Source: Mycobacterium aquaticum (GTDB lineage: Bacteria; Actinomycetota; Actinomycetes; Mycobacteriales; Mycobacteriaceae). From it: a stretch of DNA of 64,000 nt. The notes beneath the pieces were generated by a model. That model was not told the origin of the DNA and made no database searches. It was given only the letters and a program-made list of their open reading frames with translations. A program made the position numbers and the translations under genes. Of this stretch, positions 8,336-17,381 are shown one piece after another; the first letter of the stretch is position 1; every line of letters starts with the position of its first letter. Where the stretch lies: the NCBI RefSeq assembly GCF_002086485.1, contig NZ_MVHF01000022.1:1-64000 (forward strand). Direction: 5' to 3'.

Positions 8336-9714
8336 CCGGTGACGGCCGTCGGGTGCTGCGCGCCGGACGGGTCGGGGATGCCGAGGCCGAGGTGGTCGCG
8401 CAGGATCGTGCCGTCGTAATCGGTGCGGAACACCCCGCGTTCCTGCAGCAGCGGCACCACCTGGTCGACAAACGGATCGAGACCGCCCGGCGTGACGTGT
8501 GGCACGAGGATGAAACCGTCACTGGCGTCGGCCTGGACCAGCTGATTGATGGACTCGGCGATGGTGGCGGCCGACCCGATGAAGTTCTGCCTGCCGGTCA
8601 CCTCGATGATCAGTTCACGGCTGCTCAGTCCTTCGGCCTCGGCCTTGGCTCGCCACTCGTTGGCGGTGGCGATGGGGTCGCGGTGCATTCGGACGCTGGC
8701 CCGGCCGCGGGCAATGGTGTTCTCGCCGACGACGGGATCGACAGTCGGCAGTGGGCCGTCGGCGTCGTGGTCGGAGAGATCGCGGTTCCACAGTTGTTCG
8801 AGGAACTTGATCGCGGTCTGCGGTGACACCTGAGCCAGCCGCACCTCATGAGCGAGGTCGGCGGCTTCGGCGTCGGTGTCACCCAGCACGAACGTCGCTG
8901 CGGGCAGGATGAGCAGTTCGTCGTGGCGGCGGCCATATCTGGCGAGGCGGCCCTTGACGTCGGCGAAAAACCTCTGGCCCTCTTCCAGGGTTCCGTGTCG
9001 GGAGAAGATGGCATCGGCTGCAGCTGCCGCGAACTCGCGGCCACGGTCGGAGTCGCCGGCCTGGAAGATGACGGGCCTACCCTGTGGGCTGCGAGGCACG
9101 TTGAACCGGCCGCTGATGTCGAAATGACGGTCGTGGTAAGAGAATTCACCGGCGGCCGGATCGGACAGGAACACCCCGTTCGCCTTGTCTGCGACGATCT
9201 CGCCACCGCGCCATGAGTCGAACAGCGTGTGCGCAGCCTGCAGGAAGCTCTCGGCTCGCTCATAGCGCTGATCTTCGGGCAGGAAGCCGCCACGGCGGAA
9301 GTTCTCTCCGGTGAAGGCATCCCATGACGTCACCACGTTCCATGCCGCGCGTCCGTCGGAAAGCTGGTCCAGTGACGCGAATTGCCGTGCCACCTCGTAT
9401 GGTTCGTTGAACGTCGAGTTGATGGTTCCGGTCAGGCCCAGTCGGTCGGTGACGGCCGCGAGGGCTGCCAGCACCGTGAACGTGTCCGGACGGCCGACGA
9501 CGTCGAGATCGTAGATCTGGCCGCCCTGCTCGCGCAGCCGCAGTCCCTCGGCGAGAAACAGGAAGTCGAACTTGCCCCGCTCGGCGGTCTGGGCGAAGTG
9601 CACGAACGAATCGAATTCGATGTGGCTTCCTGATGCGGGATCGCTCCACACCGTGGTGTTGTTCACGCCCGGGAAGTGTGCGGCGAGATGAATCTGCTTG
9701 ATGGGCTTGCTCAT
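8332..9714 (-). CDS. FMN-dependent monooxygenase, NtaA/SnaA/DszA family
   Basis: The 460-residue product is a luciferase-like TIM-barrel monooxygenase of the NtaA/SnaA/DszA type. Signs are the opening KQIHLAAHFPG, the segment FLAEGL near residue 55, FNEPYEVARQFASLDQLSDGR, NVVTSWD and the late FILVPHVTPGGLDPF. Members use FMNH2 from a separate reductase and oxygen to open S-, N- or C-containing substrates. The length fits the family. I chose the ATG at 9714, which has an AAGGAC site and starts the conserved region. It lies 20 bases after a second luciferase-like gene, so the two form an operon. Its stop overlaps the helR stop (TTAG). No flavin reductase is adjacent, and the substrate is unknown. 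Confidence 0.88.
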   Translation of the reverse strand: MSKPIKQIHLAAHFPGVNNTTVWSDPASGSHIEFDSFVHFAQTAERGKFDFLFLAEGLRLREQGGQIYDLDVVGRPDTFTVLAALAAVTDRLGLTGTINSTFNEPYEVARQFASLDQLSDGRAAWNVVTSWDAFTGENFRRGGFLPEDQRYERAESFLQAAHTLFDSWRGGEIVADKANGVFLSDPAAGEFSYHDRHFDISGRFNVPRSPQGRPVIFQAGDSDRGREFAAAAADAIFSRHGTLEEGQRFFADVKGRLARYGRRHDELLILPAATFVLGDTDAEAADLAHEVRLAQVSPQTAIKFLEQLWNRDLSDHDADGPLPTVDPVVGENTIARGRASVRMHRDPIATANEWRAKAEAEGLSSRELIIEVTGRQNFIGSAATIAESINQLVQADASDGFILVPHVTPGGLDPFVDQVVPLLQERGVFRTDYDGTILRDHLGLGIPDPSGAQHPTAVTG

Positions 9715-9734
9715 ACGGGGTCCTTGTCCAGAGT

Positions 9735-10892
9735 TCACACGGTCGCATACCGATTGATGGGGCGCTGCAGGCCGAGCAGGCCGCGTAGCGTGGCAGTCTC
9801 ATAGCGATCGCGGAACAACCCGCGCCGCTGCAGCTCGGGAACCAGCGCGTGGGTGATCTGTTGCAGATCGTGCGGCACGGTGGCCGGACGAAGGCGGAAA
9901 CCGGCCGCTCCCGCGGCGTGCCAGTCCTGTACCAGATCTGCCAGTTCTGTTGCAGTTCCGGTGAAGATCTCTGCATCGCTGAGGTATTCACCGCCGGCCA
10001 GATCATCGAGCCGAGCCCGTCGCGACCGCGCGGCGTCGGCGGTGTCGTCGAGGAACACCACCAAGTCGGCGAACACCCGTACTGGCGCGGCGTCGCGTGC
10101 CCGTCGTGCTGCGATACCCGCGACCAGTTCGGTGACCTCGGCGGCACTGTGCGGGGTGACGAACCCGACGTCGGTGCTCGACGCGATCAGCGCATAGGCA
10201 GGGTCGACGTGGCCGAGCGCCGCAACGATCGGCTGGCCTTGCGGCGGACGGGGTGTGATCGACGGGCCTTTCACGGAGAAGTGAGCGCCGGCGAAGTCGA
10301 TGTAGTGCAGCTTGTTCCGGTCGATGAACCGTCCGGTCGCTGCATCGCGAATTTCGGCGTCGTCTTCCCAGCTGTCCCACAGCCTGCGCAGCACCTCGAC
10401 GTAATCACCGGCCTCGCTGAACAGTTCGTCGACGAGTCCGGCTGATCTCGCAGGCAGCTGGCGCCGCCCGAAGTGTGCGGCGATGTCGCGGCGTGGGGAC
10501 ACCTGAACCCGCACGCCCGCCCTGCCGGAACTCACGTAATCGAGGGTGGCGATGGCCTTCGACGCGTGGAACGGTTCGGTGTGCGTGGTGATGACGGTGG
10601 GCACCAGCCCGATGTGCTTGGTGCGCGGTGCGACCCGGGCCGCGATCAACACCGCGTCGAGCCGGCCCCGAACCCGGTCGGTGCGATCATCGGGACGGCC
10701 CGGATGGTCGGACTGCAGCCCGAGCGAGTCCTCGATGGTGACGAAATCCAGCAAGGCCGCCTCGGCTTCGGTCACCAGGTCGGTCCAGTATTGCGCCGTG
10801 AGCAGGTCGGTAGGGCGGGCGTCGGGCTCGCGCCACGACGCCGGGTGCCACCCGGTGCCGTCGAGCGCGACGGCGATGTGGGGTGCGGCCAC
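9735..10892 (-). CDS. LLM-class flavin-dependent oxidoreductase
   Basis: The 385-residue product is a second luciferase-like monooxygenase: an early FVTIEDSLGLQ, then HIGLVPTVITTHTEPFHASKAIATLD and the typical SSGRAGVRVQVSP. It begins with GTG at 10892 behind a GAGGACC ribosome site. It is the first gene of a two-gene leftward operon with the NtaA-type enzyme, and such pairs often act on the same sulfur- or nitrogen-containing compound. Nothing here shows the substrate. Confidence 0.86.
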   Translation of the reverse strand: MAAPHIAVALDGTGWHPASWREPDARPTDLLTAQYWTDLVTEAEAALLDFVTIEDSLGLQSDHPGRPDDRTDRVRGRLDAVLIAARVAPRTKHIGLVPTVITTHTEPFHASKAIATLDYVSSGRAGVRVQVSPRRDIAAHFGRRQLPARSAGLVDELFSEAGDYVEVLRRLWDSWEDDAEIRDAATGRFIDRNKLHYIDFAGAHFSVKGPSITPRPPQGQPIVAALGHVDPAYALIASSTDVGFVTPHSAAEVTELVAGIAARRARDAAPVRVFADLVVFLDDTADAARSRRARLDDLAGGEYLSDAEIFTGTATELADLVQDWHAAGAAGFRLRPATVPHDLQQITHALVPELQRRGLFRDRYETATLRGLLGLQRPINRYATV

Positions 10893-11176
10893 GGAAGGTC
10901 CTCACTTTCGGTCGCGGTCTCTGGCAGCAACGCGGCCGGGTAGATCGATCATCCCCGCCCTCGGCCCTCGCGAGTGTCCAACCAGCCGTGACCTGGCCTC
11001 CAGAGATCGGCGCACGGTGATGCGAAGTCCTCGATCAGCCTGCCAGGTTCACATGCGACGCGCCGGCGCGCTGGGCTGTCGAACGCACGCTTATAGGGTC
11101 CATTAGGAATGCTTATTAAAAGGGGAGGTTCCAGCGCATAACGTAATGACTCCTGTAGTTTTCCGAAGGAGTTCAG

Positions 11177-12724
11177 ATGACACAGCGCGCCAAGGACATC
11201 GAGGTCGTGAGCCTCGGTGACGGCGACATCACCATCGAAGAGTTCGTCGCAGTGGCTCGCCATCGCGCCAGAGTCGAGTTCGCGCCGGCGTACGTAGGCC
11301 GGGTCCGGCGCTCGCGCAAGTTGATTGAGCGCTTTCTTGCCGAGAACCGACTGATCTATGGGGTGACCACCGGATTCGGTGACAACGTCTCCAAGGTCAT
11401 CTCGCCGCAGGATGCTGAGGCTTTGCAGCGAAACATCGTGCTGTCGCATGCTGTCTCGGTGGGCGAGCCGCTCCGCGCAGAAGTGGTCCGGGCCATCCAG
11501 CTGATGGAGCTCGTGGGCCTCGGCCAGGGCTACTCGGGTACCAGCCTGGAGGTACTGACGCTGATCCGCGACCTACTCAACAACGACGTCACTCCCTATG
11601 TCCCAGGGGAGGGCTCGGTCGGCTACCTCAGCCCCGAGGCGCACATGGCGCTCGTGCTGATCGGTGAGGGACGCGCGTGGGTCGGTGACGAATTGCTCAG
11701 CGGTGCAGCTGCTTTGAGCCGGGCCGGATTGGAGCCGGTCACTCTTGGTTGCAAGGAGGGACTGACGCTGACCAATGGCACGCATTCCGTGAACGGAATC
11801 GCGGCCCTCGCGATCTACGACGCGATCGAAGCGGCGAAGGTCGCCGACGTGGCGGCGGCGATGAGTCTGGAAGCGCTGCGGGGCACCATCAACGCATTCG
11901 ACCCGAGGCTGCACACCATGAAGCGCCATCCCGAGCAGTCGGCTGTCGCGTCGAATGTGCGCCGGATCTTGGCCGGCAGCGAGATCATCGAGAAGTTCCG
12001 CGACTACCGCGTGCAGGACACCTACAACCTTCGGGCCATTCCGCAGATGCACGGCGGAGCCAAACGCGCGCTGAAGGACGCGTCGAAGGTCATCGAGGAT
12101 GAGCTGCGTTCAGTCGGTGACAACCCCGTCATCTTCCCCGAGGGGGACGACGGCACGGCGTTGATGGGCGCCAACTTCGACAGCACTTTCGTCGGCATCC
12201 AAGCCGATCTCATGGTCAACGCGATGACCGTGCTCGCCAAGATCTCTGAGCGGCGCACCGACCGGATGGTCAACAGCGCCTTCAGCGAACTGCCGCCGTT
12301 CCTTTCACCTGAACCCGGCCTGCACAACGGGTACATGATCCCGCAGTACACCGCGGCAGCGTTGTACATGGAGATGAAGGCAGCGTGCGTACCGGCGTCG
12401 GCGGACTCGGTGCCGACGTGTGCCAATCAGGAGGATCCGGTCAGCAACGCCTACCTCGCGGTGACCAAGGCCTACGAATTGACCGGCAAATTACGGTACG
12501 TGCTGGCGATTGAGCTGATGTGCTCAGCGCAGGCCCATGACCTTCTCGACGCCGGCCGCGCATCCGAAGCGTCGGACGCCGTCTATCGGGCGGTCCGCGC
12601 TGTAGTCCCGACGGTGGCCGACGACCGATTCTTCGGCGACGACATCGAGCGGCTGCAGCGGCTCGTGTTCGATGGCGGCGTCACGCGAACTGTGGAGAGC
12701 GTGGTCGGCAGTCTGGAGTTCTGA
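11177..12724 (+). CDS. Histidine ammonia-lyase family protein lacking the MIO triad
   Basis: The 515-residue product aligns along its length with aromatic amino-acid ammonia-lyases. Family landmarks are present: YGVTTGFG (Tyr61), IVLSHAVSVGE, LTLTNGTHS, VQDTYNLRAIPQ and ANQEDPVSN. However, the motif that cyclises to the MIO electrophile is gone. Where histidine ammonia-lyase has SVG-ASGD-L, this protein has SVG-Y-L (residues 147-151), a clean three-residue deletion. It therefore cannot deaminate by the MIO route. MIO-less relatives exist: ergothionase removes trimethylamine from ergothioneine, a compound mycobacteria make. The GAAGGAG ribosome site is strong. The reaction is unproven. Confidence 0.82.
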   Translation: MTQRAKDIEVVSLGDGDITIEEFVAVARHRARVEFAPAYVGRVRRSRKLIERFLAENRLIYGVTTGFGDNVSKVISPQDAEALQRNIVLSHAVSVGEPLRAEVVRAIQLMELVGLGQGYSGTSLEVLTLIRDLLNNDVTPYVPGEGSVGYLSPEAHMALVLIGEGRAWVGDELLSGAAALSRAGLEPVTLGCKEGLTLTNGTHSVNGIAALAIYDAIEAAKVADVAAAMSLEALRGTINAFDPRLHTMKRHPEQSAVASNVRRILAGSEIIEKFRDYRVQDTYNLRAIPQMHGGAKRALKDASKVIEDELRSVGDNPVIFPEGDDGTALMGANFDSTFVGIQADLMVNAMTVLAKISERRTDRMVNSAFSELPPFLSPEPGLHNGYMIPQYTAAALYMEMKAACVPASADSVPTCANQEDPVSNAYLAVTKAYELTGKLRYVLAIELMCSAQAHDLLDAGRASEASDAVYRAVRAVVPTVADDRFFGDDIERLQRLVFDGGVTRTVESVVGSLEF

Positions 12725-12748
12725 CGCGTCCACGTAGTCCCTTGGCTC

Positions 12749-13684
12749 TCAGCCGGCGGGGTGCATGGCTGCCGCTTCTTCGCGTGCGACGGTGTGCGCG
12801 AGATCGATGAACGCGTGGGCTGCCGGAATCTGGTAGCGATCCCGGTGCCACGCGATTCCGATGATCCGTCGGCTCACGCCTGCAATGTGGAGCACCCTGA
12901 TCCCGTGTCGATAAGGATCGACCGACAACCAGGGCAGCACGGCGGCGCCGACCCCCTCGGCGGCGAGACCCAGGATCGTGCCATTGTCGTTGGAGCGGAA
13001 CACGATCTGATCCCGCAGGGCCGGGTGGCCGAGGCGGTTCTCGATGAGATGGGCCTCGCGCAGGTGCGCGTAGGTGATGAGCGGGATCCCCGCCAGCGCT
13101 TTCAACGAGATAACCGATTGTCCTTCTCCCAGTGGGGAATCGGTTCGAACCACCACGACATAGGGGTCTTCGAGCAGTTCCTCCGAATCGAATGGACCCT
13201 CTGGTAACGGTGCGACGGTGAAGGTGAGGTCCAACTCGGCGTGTTCGAGCTGGGCCAACAGTGCGCCATCGTCCTCCATTTCGACGAGCTGAATGTCCAC
13301 ATCGGGATATCTGCCGGTGAATTCGCGAAGTACGCGCGGCAGGATCCGAACTCCGACGCTCTGGAAACAGCCGATGCGCAGCGTGCCCGTCGTGCCGTTC
13401 TCCAGCGCGTCGAGATCGGCCGCCGCGCTGGTCAGCCGCGCGACGACGGCCTCTGCGTGACGCAGCAGCATCTGTCCGGCGGGCGTGAGGGAAACCGGGC
13501 GCGGACCGCCGGGACGTTCCACCAGTTGGTGGCCGATCGACCGTTCTAGTCGGCTGATCTGTTGGCTCACTGCGGATTGCGTGTATCCGAGGCGTTCGGC
13601 CGCGCGACTGAACGATTCTTCCTTGCTGACTGCGATCAGCGCAGTGAGATAGCGCAGCTCGATCGTGCTGATGTCCCGGCTCAT
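12749..13684 (-). CDS. LysR-family transcriptional regulator
   Basis: The 311-residue product has the LysR winged helix-turn-helix at residues ~8-65 (FSRAAERLGYTQSAVSQQISRLE) and the co-inducer-binding domain from ~95 (LRIGCFQSVG). It is convergent with the lyase gene and divergent from the oxygenase-transporter-dehydrogenase operon, the usual place for a LysR protein that controls its divergent neighbours. The short gap to the oxygenase gene has CATT/AATG repeats and a CACT-N10-AGTG dyad. The ribosome site is weak. The inducer is probably the substrate of the locus or a product of it. Confidence 0.9.
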   Translation of the reverse strand: MSRDISTIELRYLTALIAVSKEESFSRAAERLGYTQSAVSQQISRLERSIGHQLVERPGGPRPVSLTPAGQMLLRHAEAVVARLTSAAADLDALENGTTGTLRIGCFQSVGVRILPRVLREFTGRYPDVDIQLVEMEDDGALLAQLEHAELDLTFTVAPLPEGPFDSEELLEDPYVVVVRTDSPLGEGQSVISLKALAGIPLITYAHLREAHLIENRLGHPALRDQIVFRSNDNGTILGLAAEGVGAAVLPWLSVDPYRHGIRVLHIAGVSRRIIGIAWHRDRYQIPAAHAFIDLAHTVAREEAAAMHPAG

Positions 13685-13721
13685 TCACTCAATCTAGAAC
13701 ATTCACTAATGGATATCAGTG
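13682..13721. promoter_or_regulatory. Candidate LysR-binding region
   Basis: CATTCACT occurs twice in direct repeat (13682 and 13700). The second copy forms CATT-CACT-AATG, and beyond it CACT (13704-13707) and AGTG (13718-13721) make a dyad with a 10-base spacer, the scale expected for a LysR T-N11-A box. It lies between the divergent start codons at 13684 and 13808. A related CATT-AGG-AATG lies at 11101-11111 before the lyase gene. Confidence 0.45.
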
Positions 13722-13807
13722 TGAAGATGAATTGTCTTAATGTAACTGGCCTGACACTGTCGTCGTTGTTGAGGCCTGCACCACATACATATTCCAAGGA
13801 GGACACC

Positions 13808-14620
13808 ATGTCTCAAGCAACGGCACGCACGTACGCCGACATCGTCGATCTGGATCGCTACCCGATCGATGAACTCGAGAGCGACCGTGGTCGTGCGTTC
13901 GTGGCAGCATGTCGTGAGCAACTGCGGCGCGACGGTGTATGCAACCTGCCCGGTTTCGTGACGCCGGTGGCCATCGCCGAGATGATCCGCCTGGCAACCA
14001 AACTCGTATCGGCCGCGCATCGAACGGACGACACGCACACCATCTACTTCGAACCGGCCGACGCAACCGTCGCCGCTGCCCACCCGCGTGCGGCGCAGCA
14101 ACGGTCGGCCAAGCAGACCATCGCGTGCGATCAGATCCCGGCCGATGCGCCGATCCGCCGGCTGTACGACTCCGACGACCTCACCCGTTTCATCGCCGCG
14201 GTGCTGGGCAAGGCCGAACTCCACCGCAGCGCCGATCTCCTCGATGCGGTCATGATCGCGCTGTTCGAGGACGGCGACGAGCTCGGTTGGCACTTCGACC
14301 GCAGCGAATTTGCGGTCACCGTGATGTATCAGGAAGCCGAGAGGGGCGGCGACTTCGAGTATTACCCCGGCCTGCGGTCGGAAGCAGACCCCAACTACGC
14401 AACGATAGAGAAGGTCTTGCACGGCGACGGCGAGGGCGCGGTGCGGTTGCCGAGCGGCCCGGGCTCGCTCGCGATCTTCCATGGGCGCCACGCGCTGCAC
14501 CGTGTCAGCCCGGTTGAGGGCGCCCGGCCGCGCATCAATTCCGTGCTCACCTACAGCGAGAAGCCCGACATGCGGCTCAACGCCCTCACCCGAGGGCTTT
14601 TCTACGGTCGGACGCAGTAG
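13808..14620 (+). CDS. 2-oxoglutarate/Fe(II)-dependent oxygenase (HalD/BesD-like, hydroxylase type)
   Basis: The 270-residue product has the Fe(II)/2-oxoglutarate facial triad: HFD (His162, Asp164) and a distal His (228 or 231 in GRHALHRVSP), with an Arg in PRINS that would bind 2-oxoglutarate. It resembles the ArpA/HalD/BesD group, which acts on free amino acids. Halogenases of this group lose the triad carboxylate; Asp164 is present here, so hydroxylation is more likely. The start at 13808 has a strong AAGGAGG site. It is the first gene of a three-gene operon (gaps of 40 bases) with a transporter and a glutamate dehydrogenase, next to the MIO-less lyase. The substrate is unknown. Confidence 0.82.
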   Translation: MSQATARTYADIVDLDRYPIDELESDRGRAFVAACREQLRRDGVCNLPGFVTPVAIAEMIRLATKLVSAAHRTDDTHTIYFEPADATVAAAHPRAAQQRSAKQTIACDQIPADAPIRRLYDSDDLTRFIAAVLGKAELHRSADLLDAVMIALFEDGDELGWHFDRSEFAVTVMYQEAERGGDFEYYPGLRSEADPNYATIEKVLHGDGEGAVRLPSGPGSLAIFHGRHALHRVSPVEGARPRINSVLTYSEKPDMRLNALTRGLFYGRTQ

Positions 14621-14660
14621 TCACCCCTGGTCGCCCGTTACACACTCACTGGGAGCACCG

Positions 14661-16025
14661 ATGTCCAATAACCTCAATCCAGCGACGCCGACCCCGTCGC
14701 CACAGCTGATGACGACACCTGACAACGCGGACGATGCACCGCTCAACCGATTCCACGTGAAGATCACCGCACTCACGTTCGGTGCGAACTTCTCCGACGG
14801 CTACGCCCTGGGCGGTATCGGGATCGCATTGGCGTTCATCGCGCCACAGATGAACCTCGGCCCGGTATGGCAGGGCATACTCGGCGCCTCGATGTTGCTG
14901 GGCATCTTCGCGGGCAGCATGGTCCTCGGCTGGCTGGGCGACGTGTTCGGCCGCCGCCGGGTGTACATGCTCGACTTCATCCTGATCGCGGTGGCATCGG
15001 CCGCGCAGTTCTTCGTCGAGGGCCCCACCGAGCTCCTCATCCTCCGACTGTTGATCGGATTCGGGATAGGCGCCGACTATGCCCTCGGACCGACACTGGT
15101 CGCCGAATTCGTGCCGCGGCGGTTCCGCGGCGCGCTACTGGCATCCCTGACCGTGATGTGGACTGTCGGCTATGTGGTCGCCTACTTCGTCGGTACCTGG
15201 CTCGCCGAACTGTCGCCGCATGCGTGGCGGTGGCTGCTGGCCAGCGGCACCATCCCGGCTCTGCTCGTCCTGGTCCTGCGTATCGGCACGCCCGAGTCGC
15301 CCCGCTGGCTCATCAGCAAGGGCCGCCTCGACGAGGCCAGAGCGATTGCGGCGCGCTACCTCGGCGGCCACCTCGACGTCGACCGTATCGCCGGGGAGCG
15401 CCCCACGACGCCGTATCGCTATCGCGACTTCTTCGGCCCGAAGTACAGACGCCGCACCGCCTTTGGCATCTTGTTCTTCAACTGCCAAGTAATTCCGTAC
15501 TTCGCGATCTACACCTTCCTCCCGCTGCTCATGGTGAAGGTGGGTCTGGACGGGCGCGAGTTCTTCGCCGGGGCAGTCTTGAACGTCTTCCTGCTCGTCG
15601 GTGGCGTCGCCGGGCTGTGGTGGGTGGCGAAGATGTCCCGTCGCGGTCTGCTGATCTGGTCCTTTCTGGTGATGGCGATTGCGTTGTCCATCGTCGCGAT
15701 CGGCCCCAACGGCCCGCTGCCACTGGTGCTGGCCGCGTTCGCGGTGTTCACGTTCGTGATGTCCGGAGCGTCGAACCTCGAGCAGGTCTACCCGCCTGAA
15801 CTGTTCCCGACCGAGCTTCGTGGTTCGGGTGTGGGGCTGCTGAACGCAGCGAGTCGGATCGGGTCAGCAGTCGGCACCTTCGTCCTGCCGATCACCCTTG
15901 CGGCGTACGGCCTGACGGCGTCCATGATCGGACTGGTCGTCGTGCTCCTGATCGGCGCCGTGTCGTCGGCCTACATGGCGCCGGAGACAGCCCGTCTCTC
16001 GCTTGAAGAGTGCGCGGAAGTGTGA
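14661..16025 (+). CDS. MFS transporter
   Basis: The 454-residue product has about twelve membrane segments and the sugar/metabolite-porter hallmarks: GWLGDVFGRRRVYM between helices 2 and 3, GFGIGADYALGPTLVAEFVPRRFRG around helices 4-5, PESPRWL at the central loop, and PTELRGSG later. Such carriers import carboxylates or other metabolites with protons. I chose the ATG at 14661, which follows GGGAG and begins 40 bases after the oxygenase stop. It probably brings in the substrate of the neighbouring oxygenase and lyase. Confidence 0.88.
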   Translation: MSNNLNPATPTPSPQLMTTPDNADDAPLNRFHVKITALTFGANFSDGYALGGIGIALAFIAPQMNLGPVWQGILGASMLLGIFAGSMVLGWLGDVFGRRRVYMLDFILIAVASAAQFFVEGPTELLILRLLIGFGIGADYALGPTLVAEFVPRRFRGALLASLTVMWTVGYVVAYFVGTWLAELSPHAWRWLLASGTIPALLVLVLRIGTPESPRWLISKGRLDEARAIAARYLGGHLDVDRIAGERPTTPYRYRDFFGPKYRRRTAFGILFFNCQVIPYFAIYTFLPLLMVKVGLDGREFFAGAVLNVFLLVGGVAGLWWVAKMSRRGLLIWSFLVMAIALSIVAIGPNGPLPLVLAAFAVFTFVMSGASNLEQVYPPELFPTELRGSGVGLLNAASRIGSAVGTFVLPITLAAYGLTASMIGLVVVLLIGAVSSAYMAPETARLSLEECAEV

Positions 16026-16065
16026 GGGGCCCAAACATGTTCGCCGAACAGCTCAGGAGAGCCGA

Positions 16066-17337
16066 ATGAGCCTCCACCCTGATCCGGTCTGCATCCCGGC
16101 CGGGCCACTCGACGACGCACGCGTGCAACTGCGCGAAGCCACCACCATCCTGGGCTACGACGACGGACTGTACGAATTGTTGGCCACGCCGCGCCGGGAG
16201 GTCACGGTGAGCATCCCGTTGCGGCGCGACAACGGGACTGTCGAGGTGTTGCTGGGTCACCGTGTGCAGCACAACTTTTCGCGCGGACCGGCCAAGGGAG
16301 GATTGCGCTATTCACCGAACGTGACGCTCGACGAAGTGCGCGCTCTCGCGATGTGGATGACCTGGAAATGTGCGCTGCTCGACGTGCCCTACGGAGGTGC
16401 CAAGGGCGGCGTGCGCATCGACCCGCGGGATTACAGCGTCGCCGAACTGGAGCGGGTCACGCGGCGCTACACCAGTGAGATCAGCCCGCTCATCGGGCCT
16501 CAGCATGACATCCCAGCACCCGACATCGGTACCGATGAGCAGACCATGGCGTGGCTGATGGACACCTACTCGGTGCAGCGGGGCCACACCGTGCTAGGGG
16601 TCAGCACCGGCAAGCCAGTGAGTCTGGGCGGTTCGCTCGGCAGGGGGACGGCCACCTCTCGAGGTGTAGTACATATCGCGCTCGCCGCCTTGACATCTCG
16701 CAGTGTGGGTATCGAGGGAGCCACCGCTGCGGTGCAGGGATTTGGCAAGGTCGGCCGGTACGTCGCCCGGTTCCTCGCTGATGCCGGGATCCGTGTGATC
16801 GCCGTGTCCGACCAATACGGCGCGGTGGGATCCGAAGCAGGCCTGAATATTCCGTCGCTGGAGGAGCACGTCGAGCACACCGGATCGGTGGTCGGTTTCC
16901 ATCCCGGCGAGCAACTGACTCACGACGAACTGCTGCAGGCCCGGGTCGACCTGTTGGTGCCTGCGGCCGTGGAGGGCGTCATCAATGCGGACAACGCACA
17001 CCGCATCCGAGCCGCCGTGATCGTCGAGGGCGCCAACGGCCCGACGACCCCGGAGGCCGACCGGGTGCTCGACGACGCAGGCCGGTTGGTCGTGCCGGAT
17101 ATCCTGGCGAATGCCGGCGGGGTGTTGGTGTCCTACTTCGAGTGGGTACAGGCAAACCAGTCTTACTGGTGGGGCGCCGCCGAGGTGGAAACCCGGCTCG
17201 CCCATCGAATGCGTAACGCGTGGGAGCAGGTGGTGGCCCACGCCGCCAAGCTCGACCTGCCACTGAGGACGGCGGCGACGTGCCTGGCGGTCGAACGTGT
17301 AGCGCATGCCCACCGAGCCCGCGGGCTTTATCCATGA
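16066..17337 (+). CDS. Glutamate/leucine-type amino acid dehydrogenase
   Basis: The 423-residue product is a Glu/Leu/Phe dehydrogenase. The dimerisation/catalytic half shows GPAKGGLRY, WKCALLDVPYGGAKGGV (substrate and catalytic lysines) and PAPDIGT. The Rossmann half has GFGKVG at ~225, ILANAGGV and YFEWVQ. It converts an L-amino acid, most likely glutamate, to a 2-oxo acid plus ammonia, or the reverse. Length matches NAD(P)-glutamate dehydrogenases. The ATG at 16066 has an AGGAG site 40 bases after the transporter stop. Its place in the operon suggests that the pathway ends in an amino acid such as glutamate. Confidence 0.9.
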   Translation: MSLHPDPVCIPAGPLDDARVQLREATTILGYDDGLYELLATPRREVTVSIPLRRDNGTVEVLLGHRVQHNFSRGPAKGGLRYSPNVTLDEVRALAMWMTWKCALLDVPYGGAKGGVRIDPRDYSVAELERVTRRYTSEISPLIGPQHDIPAPDIGTDEQTMAWLMDTYSVQRGHTVLGVSTGKPVSLGGSLGRGTATSRGVVHIALAALTSRSVGIEGATAAVQGFGKVGRYVARFLADAGIRVIAVSDQYGAVGSEAGLNIPSLEEHVEHTGSVVGFHPGEQLTHDELLQARVDLLVPAAVEGVINADNAHRIRAAVIVEGANGPTTPEADRVLDDAGRLVVPDILANAGGVLVSYFEWVQANQSYWWGAAEVETRLAHRMRNAWEQVVAHAAKLDLPLRTAATCLAVERVAHAHRARGLYP

Positions 17338-17381
17338 CCGTTGCGACCGAGCCTAGGTCGTTGGCTTACTTTGTCGTGCAC

